IMG/VR virus record: IMGVR_UViG_3300010413_000071
Coordinates: 1 to 42,152 of that record
Strand: one strand, 5' to 3'
DNA: 42,152 nucleotides
Origin: a virus
Within the stretch, counting starts at the first letter, position 1, and the number at the start of each line of letters is the position of its first letter. Below the pieces are notes generated by a model that worked only from the letters and a program-made list of their open reading frames with translations, was not told the DNA's origin and ran no database searches. Position numbers and translations under genes: made by a program. Positions 1 through 6,379 of this stretch are shown piece by piece.

Positions 1-114
1 TTTTTTCTTCTCATGGTCTAAAGCCAATAATGCAACTAAAATAATTCCAAAACCACTCAACACATACCAAATGTTTTTCTTTAACCAGGCCCAAATTTTA
101 TTTAGAGTTTCCAT
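1..114 (-). CDS. small membrane protein, lysis module (partial, 3' end outside window)
   Basis: The frame opens with ATG at 112-114 and stays open to base 1, giving 38 codons with no stop, so the gene continues outside the window. It starts METLNKIWAW, then has a hydrophobic span at about residues 15-32 (IWYVLSGFGIILVALLAL) followed by a charged tail (DHEKKK). Its start overlaps the last 17 bases of the holin-like gene in another reading frame, so the two are probably translationally coupled. One N-terminal membrane span followed by a charged region next to a holin candidate fits an inner-membrane spanin or a holin accessory protein, but the diagnostic part is missing. The membrane-anchored start is seen; the lysis role is inferred from position. 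Confidence 0.6.
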   Translation of the reverse strand, partial: METLNKIWAWLKKNIWYVLSGFGIILVALLALDHEKKK

Positions 115-475
115 TTGTTGTATCCCTCGGCAATGACAATTCTATATCATATTTTTTCTTTACCCATTGTTTTACTATATTAAATCCTATAATTGATATT
201 CCAGCACAACCCATGAAATACCAAATTTTATGAGCCGTTGCAACAACCCCTGGCGAAGTTTCACCGGGCCAGGTAAGACCAGTAATAACACCTAGAAATA
301 AAATTATAATTGGAAAAGTTCTACGCAACCAAAAAATTGCCTTTGTCTTTTTTGCCAATTCTTTTGTGAATATTCTTGTTTTTAACGTTTGAGCAATTAT
401 CCACATCACAATAATAAACATTATTCCAGGCCAATGTGGCCAACAAAAATCCCAAATCTCTTTCAATGTTTCCAT
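98..475 (-). CDS. holin-like three-span membrane protein
   Basis: This 125-residue protein has three hydrophobic stretches at about residues 14-31, 52-71 and 85-103, separated by basic loops, and a hydrophilic tail. The ATG at 473-475 is preceded by AGGAG with about 8 bases spacing. Small three-span proteins with an early HWPGI motif and a Gly/Pro-containing central loop are common in phage genomes and are usually annotated as putative class I holins, which permeabilise the inner membrane for endolysin release. It sits directly after the terminator that ends the structural block and overlaps a second membrane protein gene, as in a lysis cassette. No endolysin is visible in the window, so the role rests on topology and context. 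Confidence 0.6.
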   Translation of the reverse strand: METLKEIWDFCWPHWPGIMFIIVMWIIAQTLKTRIFTKELAKKTKAIFWLRRTFPIIILFLGVITGLTWPGETSPGVVATAHKIWYFMGCAGISIIGFNIVKQWVKKKYDIELSLPRDTTNGNSK

Positions 476-497
476 AGCATTTCTCCTTTTGGTGGAT

Positions 498-542
498 AAA
501 AAAACGCCAACCAGTCTTGGAGAGGGTCAAAACTAGTTGGCG
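498..542 (-). terminator. Rho-independent terminator ending the structural block
   Basis: On the minus strand CGCCAACTAG (542-533) pairs with CTGGTTGGCG (514-505). The 10-bp stem has one G-U wobble and an 18-base loop, and is followed directly by seven T residues (504-498). It lies 48 bases past the stop of the 130-residue gene and 23 bases before the holin-like gene, so it separates the structural and adsorption genes from the lysis genes. No convincing promoter is visible between the hairpin and the holin-like gene, so some read-through may supply the lysis transcript. Confidence 0.85.
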
Positions 543-589
543 CTTTGTAAAAATGGAACTTAGCCCCAGGGATCCTTGGCGCAGAAACC

Positions 590-982
590 CTATGCCGTAG
601 TAGGCTTAAATGAGAGTGTCATAGACACGCCATCCACAGCAGGTGTATCTCCAGCTGCATAGGCAGTCAACGTACATCCATCTGCGTCTATACCGGCAAG
701 AACCGTTTGTGGAAGACGCATGGTAAGTCTGCGCAGTGCTGGAGGAACACCACCAGAAAGCACTTGGCTACCGAAGAATACCAATTCATCTGCCTCGGAA
801 ACAGCACCAGCCTGCCATCCTGGAGTAGTGTTATTCCAGTAGTAATTGTCAGACAAACGCTGTACTTTTAACCTGTACGTCAAAGCCTTTGCAGTCTCCA
901 ACTGAAGCTTCCCGGAAAGACTAATATCAATTCCAGCCTGTGAAGATCCTGCAAACATATCGTAACCCATTCTCAGAGTCAT
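590..982 (-). CDS. hypothetical protein, probable tail/virion component (130 aa)
   Basis: The product is 130 residues and is not recognised. It begins MTLRMGYDMF, is rich in Gly, Ala, Thr and Leu, and its alternating pattern suggests mostly beta strands. There is no signal peptide or membrane span. The ATG at 980-982 follows AGAAAGGA at suitable distance. It is the last gene before the terminator at 498-542 and follows the His-repeat gene by 18 bases, so the two are probably co-transcribed from the promoter at 3075-3103. A structural or tail-tip role is inferred only from position. It could be a partner of the repeat protein. Confidence 0.75.
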   Translation of the reverse strand: MTLRMGYDMFAGSSQAGIDISLSGKLQLETAKALTYRLKVQRLSDNYYWNNTTPGWQAGAVSEADELVFFGSQVLSGGVPPALRRLTMRLPQTVLAGIDADGCTLTAYAAGDTPAVDGVSMTLSFKPTTA

Positions 983-1000
983 TTTTTTATTCCTTTCTTT

Positions 1001-3016
1001 TTACTGACTAGCAACAATGGCACATGCATTCATGGCAGTCACCATGTGAGTATTTATATCAGTTTTCAATTCGTTGGTCATAGTTACCATATCCGCCAAT
1101 TCAGCAGTATCATTGGTAGAAATAGCATTGCTACTATCAGCAGTAGTATGCTCACTAGAACCAACCATCACACGATGTGCCTCATACTGAGTCTTGATGT
1201 CATTGGTCAATATCAATGCAGTCTCCAGATCAGTGGCATCAGCAGCAGTAACATCATTCGTCGAATCGGCAGCACCATGAACACTTCCGGCAATCAAAAC
1301 ACGATGTGCTTCATAAGCCGTTTTCAATGCATTCGCCAAAGCAATTGCTGTTGCCACAGTAGTAGCATCGGCTGCGGAAACAACATTCGTCGAATCGGCA
1401 GCACCATGAACACCAGTCAAAACTCTGTGCAAATTGTAATCTGCCTTTAATTCATTTGCCAATGTAAATGCAGAAGCCTGGTCTGTAGCATCAGCAGCAG
1501 CAATTGTATTTGATGCATCGTTAGAAGTATGCACAGTTGCCTGAGTCAAGTGTGCCGTGTAATCAGTTTTAATCTCATTAACAAATGTAATCAATTGAGC
1601 CAATGTGGTAGCGGGATCTTCAGATATAGTATTTACAGTATCATTCACAGGATGAATACCAGCCTCAATTCTATGCGCTTCGTAATCAGTAGACAATTCA
1701 TTTGCAAGAGCAATTGCAGTATCCAAATCAGATGCATTGGCAGAAGAAACGGTATTGGTACCGTCTGGAAGAGTATGAGTATTTTCAAGCGCAATATGCA
1801 AATTGTAGGCTGCTTTGATGGCATTCGCCAGAGCTTCAGCAGTAGACAAATCAGATGCATCGGACGTAGTAATAGTATGTGTTGTATCAAAAGTAGTATG
1901 AATTCCAAGTTGGATTAAATGGGCATTAAAATCTGCCTTGATTTCATTTGCAAGTGTTATAGAAGTTGGAAGATCAGTTCCATCCGGAGATGTTACAATA
2001 TTTACAGAATCATTTACTGGATGCACAGTGGCTTGTGTACGATGTGCGTTGTAATCTGCTTTGATCTCATTCAAAAGAGTTTCAGTACTAGCTAAATCTG
2101 TTGCATTAGCTGAAGTTACATCATTGGTTCCATCTGCATTATCATGACATGCACCCAGGGCTATATGCAAACCGTAATCAGTTTTGATTTCATTTAATAG
2201 TGTATACAATGAAGCAAGATCAGTAGCATCGGCAGACGAGATAACATTTGCACTATCGTCCGTTGTATGCACAGTACCCTGTGTACGATGTGCATTAAAA
2301 TCAGCCTTGATTTCGTTTGCTAAATCGAGCAAATCAGTTTCCAAATTACCATCAGCAGCAGAAACAGTATTGGTTGTATCATTATTGTCATGTACTGTTG
2401 CCTGAGTTCTATGGGCATTGTAATCTGATTTTAACTCGTTCAAAAGTGTAACCAGGGTATCACGAGTAGTTGCGTTAGCAGAAGTAACAGCATTAGTAGC
2501 ATCTGCAACATTGTGAACGTCAGCAGTAGCACGATGGAGATTGTAATCTGTTTTTAACTCATTCAGAAGAGTATAAAAAGCGCCTTGATTTACTGTGGCT
2601 GTAATAGTAACGGCCACATTATTGAGGTGAACACCAGATTGAGAATCATGAGCCTCCACATCCGTTTTCAACTCAGTCATCAATGCAACAGCAGTCGCAT
2701 GCGTGCTGGCATCAGCAGCAGAGACAGTATTGGTTGCATCGGCGGCAAGGTGGGCACCCTCAACACCAGTTGATGCAATATGATCAGTATACCTTGCTTT
2801 AATCTCATTCAGAAGCGTATTAATTTCATCAATATCAGCTGTACAATTAGCACCTCCAATACGTTCGGTAGCTATACGATGTGGAACCGTAGTAGCACCA
2901 GCAACAGCCTGTGTGGCATCTTCCCTAAGATCTCGCAAAAACTGCCAAAGCTTTTCAGCCGCCTTTCCACTTGCGGCTATTTGCATGGCATCCAATTTAC
3001 TGAAGCCTCGTCCCAT
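1001..3016 (-). CDS. His-rich tandem-repeat virion protein (671 aa, fourteen ~41-residue repeats)
   Basis: A short N-terminal region (about 60 residues, starting MGRGFSKLDAMQ) is followed by fourteen tandem repeats of about 41 residues and a fifteenth partial copy at the C-terminus. Each repeat has an amphipathic helix of the type L-x-N-E-(I/L)-K-x-D-Y-x-x-H, then a second His six to nine residues later, then (13 of 14 copies) an Asp four residues after that, then a T-N-x-V-(S/T)-x-A-x-A-(S/T) segment. The ATG at 3014-3016 is chosen because GGAGGT lies just upstream; a longer frame opens with TTG at 3055, but that start overlaps a hairpin and lacks such a site. A sigma70-like promoter and a palindrome lie upstream. 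I do not recognise a characterised family. The regular His/His/Asp pattern suggests metal binding or an elongated fibre, which is inference. Confidence 0.85.
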   Translation of the reverse strand: MGRGFSKLDAMQIAASGKAAEKLWQFLRDLREDATQAVAGATTVPHRIATERIGGANCTADIDEINTLLNEIKARYTDHIASTGVEGAHLAADATNTVSAADASTHATAVALMTELKTDVEAHDSQSGVHLNNVAVTITATVNQGAFYTLLNELKTDYNLHRATADVHNVADATNAVTSANATTRDTLVTLLNELKSDYNAHRTQATVHDNNDTTNTVSAADGNLETDLLDLANEIKADFNAHRTQGTVHTTDDSANVISSADATDLASLYTLLNEIKTDYGLHIALGACHDNADGTNDVTSANATDLASTETLLNEIKADYNAHRTQATVHPVNDSVNIVTSPDGTDLPTSITLANEIKADFNAHLIQLGIHTTFDTTHTITTSDASDLSTAEALANAIKAAYNLHIALENTHTLPDGTNTVSSANASDLDTAIALANELSTDYEAHRIEAGIHPVNDTVNTISEDPATTLAQLITFVNEIKTDYTAHLTQATVHTSNDASNTIAAADATDQASAFTLANELKADYNLHRVLTGVHGAADSTNVVSAADATTVATAIALANALKTAYEAHRVLIAGSVHGAADSTNDVTAADATDLETALILTNDIKTQYEAHRVMVGSSEHTTADSSNAISTNDTAELADMVTMTNELKTDINTHMVTAMNACAIVASQ
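1106..2839 (-). repeat. fourteen in-frame ~123-bp coding repeats
   Basis: The repeats encode units of 38-45 residues, mostly 41. They are diverged at DNA level but keep the order helix, His, second His, Asp, TN-x-V, with a partial fifteenth unit at 1004-1105 that keeps only the first His. The H-to-H gap is six residues in most copies, eight in the last two full copies and nine in the first. The length variants sit at the ends of the array, which fits copying from the middle by unequal recombination. Confidence 0.9.
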
Positions 3017-3022
3017 CTGGGC

Positions 3023-3055
3023 ACCTCCTTTCGCTCCGTTTCTAACCCGGAGCAA
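3023..3055 (-). promoter_or_regulatory. 5' leader hairpin and strong ribosome binding site of the His-repeat gene
   Basis: The leader forms TTGCTCCG (3055-3048) paired with CGGAGCGA (3038-3031), eight base pairs including one wobble around a nine-base loop, immediately upstream of AGGAGGT (3029-3023). The site is 6 bases before the ATG at 3016. The hairpin leaves the Shine-Dalgarno exposed, a layout that can stabilise an mRNA or keep the start open. It also argues against use of the TTG at 3055, which would lie inside the stem. Confidence 0.6.
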
Positions 3056-3074
3056 CAGTTGTTAAACTTCATTA

Positions 3075-3103
3075 ATTATAGATAGTAAAATTAGATTGTG
3101 CAA
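3075..3103 (-). promoter_or_regulatory. sigma70-type promoter for the His-repeat gene
   Basis: On the minus strand TTGCAC (3103-3098) is followed after exactly 17 bases by TATAAT (3080-3075), a perfect -10 box with a good -35 box. Transcription would start near 3068, giving a leader of about 50 bases before the ATG at 3016. This is the best promoter seen in the window and lies in one of its two longest non-coding gaps (3056-3179), which is itself very AT-rich. Confidence 0.75.
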
Positions 3104-3137
3104 CTATTAATAGATTTATTTTAGAAATAAAATGAAA

Positions 3138-3160
3138 TTAATCTATTTTAAATAGATTAA
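3138..3160. promoter_or_regulatory. 11-bp-arm perfect palindrome, operator-like or weak terminator
   Basis: The 23-base sequence consists of TTAATCTATTT, one central base and the perfect reverse complement. Its half-site AATCTATT recurs at about 3108-3117, next to the -35 box, where CTATTAATAG (3104-3113) forms another small palindrome. The position 35 bases upstream of a strong promoter suits an operator for a dimeric regulator. Alternatively, as RNA from the upstream gene it would form an AU-only stem followed by a T-rich stretch, a weak terminator. Both readings are inference. Confidence 0.5.
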
Positions 3161-3179
3161 ATCATAGCTAAAATAATTG

Positions 3180-3875
3180 TTAGGGTATCTTTTCTATTTC
3201 GATGTGAGAATAGACTTCTGCTCTTCCAGAAGCATTAACTGCCATACCAAGACCAATACTAGCAACACCAAAAGAAATATAATGCCGTAATTTATATGCT
3301 GTTTCTACCGTAGCAGTAAAATATCCACTTACCTTATTGAGTAAAATAAGTCTACAAGGGTAAACAACATCAAGATCATATAGAATAAAATTTTGGCCCT
3401 TAACAACAATAGTATTATCAGATTTGCAAAAATCCAAATAGGAAGTTCGCATAGTAGCTGTAACTGAATCATAATATACTGGAGCCACAGCATCAATTCT
3501 GTAATTACCCACTGGTAAAGTTATTTGATTACTAGATAATGACGCTCCAGTAATAGTATTTACACGAGTAGTATTTAATACTCGATCATTAAAACCAGTA
3601 GAAGATGCACCGCCTTGTGTTCCCTGGGATTTTTCGTCATCCACTATTATTATTTCTTTAGTATAGGTAGAAGCAACTATAAGATCTTCTAGGGTATCAA
3701 CAATTTCATCCAAATAAGCTTTTACATAAGTTGCTATCCCATTTGACTGAGCATTAATTGCATCATATGAATCTCTAATATCTAATGAATCATCTATTTT
3801 ACCAATTAGCTCTTTAACAATTGCCCATGCGAGACCTTTTTTTCTTCTCGCATCACCACCTATTAATTCTGCCAT
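3180..3875 (-). CDS. tail fibre/tail-tip protein with receptor-binding-type C-terminal domain (231 aa)
   Basis: The N-terminal half (about residues 1-75) is helical and charged, beginning MAELIGGDARRKKG. After a Gly/Ser-rich linker the C-terminal half (about 110-231) has the pattern ITLPVGNYRI-D-A-VAPVYY, a central beta region, then a basic 'KLRHYISFG' stretch and a final I-E-I-E-K-I-P. This closely resembles the small beta-sandwich domain at the tips of many prophage tail fibres, where the motif LPAGTYRI-x-ASAPAY is typical. The role would be contact with the host surface. It lies 9 bases after the 827-residue fibre gene and just before the gap carrying the promoter at 3075-3103. The family resemblance is from recall; the receptor role is inferred. 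Confidence 0.7.
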   Translation of the reverse strand: MAELIGGDARRKKGLAWAIVKELIGKIDDSLDIRDSYDAINAQSNGIATYVKAYLDEIVDTLEDLIVASTYTKEIIIVDDEKSQGTQGGASSTGFNDRVLNTTRVNTITGASLSSNQITLPVGNYRIDAVAPVYYDSVTATMRTSYLDFCKSDNTIVVKGQNFILYDLDVVYPCRLILLNKVSGYFTATVETAYKLRHYISFGVASIGLGMAVNASGRAEVYSHIEIEKIP

Positions 3876-3884
3876 TGTAATACC

Positions 3885-6368
3885 TTATGATGTTAGATGT
3901 GCAATACCAAATGCAGCAATTTTTATGTCGATTACGGCATTTGTTTTATTCTGACAGTCTAATGTTGTAGAATAGTATACATTAATTTTTGCCTCTGTAT
4001 CTACTGTATGGCTAAATTCACTACTATCACCACTAACTAACTCTGTAACACCATTGCTATAAAAAAACATAGCAGAATTAGTAGTATTCATATTTCTAAC
4101 TAAAACAATTGCTGGAGAAACAATAGAGTTTATATGATTTATTTCTTCATCTGCAACATCAATAAGATGATAAGCTAAATTTGTAGACCCTGTATTTTCT
4201 CCCCATCTATGTACAGCAAATGGATACCATTCGTCCATATCCCAATCCGCTTGTTCATAACCAGCAGAACTAGGAACGTAATAAAAAATAATTTCATCTT
4301 TTTCTATTCGCAATGCCAATCCATTTTCCTGATCATCTTGCATTGCAAATTCTTTGCCGCCATCAGTGTTGTATTCTATATTACAAAAAATCCATAGTGT
4401 ATTATCCTGATAGCAAACTTGAGCAGTTATTGTTCCACCAAAAGATTCAAGAAATTTTCGTACTACATTACCACTTAAATTAGCACCTCTAATTCTGGAC
4501 AATTCATTATTTAATAGATTGATTAAACCTACACTACCTCCAGATGCAGAAAGGTCAATCATATCTATTGTATTGCCAAATTCTACCGGTTTATAAAATT
4601 TTTCCTGTGCTGTTCCATCAAATACATCTTCAATTACATGATAGTTTCCCCAACCAGTTGCATCATCTAATGTATCAATTGCTGTACCACCTGTTGCAAC
4701 ATTTTTGCTGGCGAATAAAATTTGTCTAGGATTTTCGTCTATAACACCTAAAACCATAACTTCAACATTAGTTCCAGAACCGGCCTTAACAACACCAGAA
4801 TCAATATAACCACCAACAACTAACAAGTACCCAGCATCCATAAAATAAATTGATATTGTATTTGCTGTTACATTTGCATCTTCACGTATATCATGAGACC
4901 TCCAAAGCAAAGTCCAATCAGACGGAGACCTCTCATCAACAACTAGTTTGTTCAAAAAATCTACAAGTGTATCTAAACCACCTTGAAGTGTTTTAGAACC
5001 TGTCCAGTAAAAACGATCATATTCCGGGGTACCCGATGTTCCTTCATTTCCTATGTGAATATTATCAGAATGTGTTTGGATATTAAGTACACTAAGTGGG
5101 TCACCAGTGTACTCATCATGCATTGGATTTCCAGCTGTATTCCGCATTGCGGCTCTAACATAAATAGTACCTGTAAAATCAGTATCAACAGTATTTGTAA
5201 AATCCAAATAAATATATGGGTCAACAACATAACCGTCTGCAATATCTCCTGTATCTATTTGGTGATCATCAGTACTATCGTATAAAGCAGAAACAATTAT
5301 AGCCCTATTGTCAGAACCCATAAGCGGTGTTCCATCTCCATCAGCGTATAGAGTAAAAAACCTAGTCTCATCATTTGCAGCTGTTCCAACAAACCATTTA
5401 GTACTATCAGAACTAAGTTGAAATTTAATTGCAGAAGATAAACCAGAAACAACTTGCAAAATTGGAACAGGAGAATCAGCACTACAAAAACTACTATAAG
5501 AATACAATGTATTCCAAGTATTTGTTATTTTAGATGCTGTAATTGTAGCATCACTATCTGGACGTTCCAATGTTGCCAATTGCATATATCTAACACCAAA
5601 ACTATGCCTATCAGGAGTACTCGGTGTAGTATCATCTTCAGCAACCCTAACACACCATCGTCTCTGCCTTCTATGGCATGTCTCTATACCCAAACTCACA
5701 TTTACTATACCCGTATCTTCATTTTCATTTATATCTTCCCACCAAACCATTACATATACTTCATCAGTTCTATCCGATCCTGAAGGAGTTGTTAAAACTG
5801 GTGGTTTTATAATATATGTATCATCAACACCAATACTTCCTGTTCCACCAGAAAGTGTTACTTGAGTAGTACTATCTCTAACTGTAATAGTGAATGAATT
5901 ACCACTTTCAGCACCAGATGTCATTTTTATACGACATCCAACTAAATCGTGAAATGTTTGCCAATTTTGATTGGCATCTGAAAGTTTTCCACCAGCTACA
6001 CCAGTAACAATACCTTCACCCATAATATTTGTGTCATCTTCATAATCATGGCTTCCGGGAGGATACTCCATTATTGTTGGGACTAATACTCCTTCAACTA
6101 CTGCCCATCCACCCCAAATTTGAAAATTGTTGGAAGTAGGAGTACCAGCAGTTATAAAATATCCAGGAGTACTGCTATCCGGTAGAGCAGGTAAACGACC
6201 CCTACCAAACATATAATGATTCTGTAAAATTGATGCTAATTGTAAAATATCACCTTGTTCATTCCAATCAGAATCAAGGATAGGCACACCTTGTTGCAGC
6301 CTTAAAGAATCATACAATTTATTTACTTGAAGTGTATCTGCACTTACATTTGGAATATTTCCTGCCAT
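3885..6368 (-). CDS. large tail fibre/tail-tip protein, 'SDWNEQ' N-terminus (827 aa)
   Basis: The N-terminus contains L-R-L-Q-Q-G-V-P-I-L-D-S-D-W-N-E-Q, a pattern seen in a family of long phage and phage-like surface proteins (domains annotated as DUF6519-like). Residues about 119-190 form a beta module (GIVTGVAGGKLSD ... DTYIIKP) that also occurs in two neighbouring fibre genes. The rest is beta-rich, with many Asp, Thr and Gly residues and no membrane span. The ATG follows GGAGAAATAAAA. It lies 11 bases after the lectin/gpI-like gene. A baseplate-distal fibre or wedge-attached adhesin is likely. The domain naming is from recall. Confidence 0.75.
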   Translation of the reverse strand: MAGNIPNVSADTLQVNKLYDSLRLQQGVPILDSDWNEQGDILQLASILQNHYMFGRGRLPALPDSSTPGYFITAGTPTSNNFQIWGGWAVVEGVLVPTIMEYPPGSHDYEDDTNIMGEGIVTGVAGGKLSDANQNWQTFHDLVGCRIKMTSGAESGNSFTITVRDSTTQVTLSGGTGSIGVDDTYIIKPPVLTTPSGSDRTDEVYVMVWWEDINENEDTGIVNVSLGIETCHRRQRRWCVRVAEDDTTPSTPDRHSFGVRYMQLATLERPDSDATITASKITNTWNTLYSYSSFCSADSPVPILQVVSGLSSAIKFQLSSDSTKWFVGTAANDETRFFTLYADGDGTPLMGSDNRAIIVSALYDSTDDHQIDTGDIADGYVVDPYIYLDFTNTVDTDFTGTIYVRAAMRNTAGNPMHDEYTGDPLSVLNIQTHSDNIHIGNEGTSGTPEYDRFYWTGSKTLQGGLDTLVDFLNKLVVDERSPSDWTLLWRSHDIREDANVTANTISIYFMDAGYLLVVGGYIDSGVVKAGSGTNVEVMVLGVIDENPRQILFASKNVATGGTAIDTLDDATGWGNYHVIEDVFDGTAQEKFYKPVEFGNTIDMIDLSASGGSVGLINLLNNELSRIRGANLSGNVVRKFLESFGGTITAQVCYQDNTLWIFCNIEYNTDGGKEFAMQDDQENGLALRIEKDEIIFYYVPSSAGYEQADWDMDEWYPFAVHRWGENTGSTNLAYHLIDVADEEINHINSIVSPAIVLVRNMNTTNSAMFFYSNGVTELVSGDSSEFSHTVDTEAKINVYYSTTLDCQNKTNAVIDIKIAAFGIAHLTS

Positions 6369-6379
6369 TTTTATTTCTC

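Noticed and set aside
550-589. Near-perfect CCAAGGATCCCTGG palindrome after the 130-residue gene
   Set aside because: It is short, has a mismatch and no T tract, and nothing in its context points to a binding or recombination site.
1106-2839. Regularly spaced repeats that could suggest CRISPR or satellite DNA
   Set aside because: The period is about 123 bases, units are diverged at DNA level and are in frame with a single long gene; there are no constant repeats with unique spacers.
3017-3055. TTG start at 3055 for the His-repeat gene
   Set aside because: It lies inside a leader hairpin and lacks a ribosome site, while the ATG at 3016 follows AGGAGGT at good spacing.
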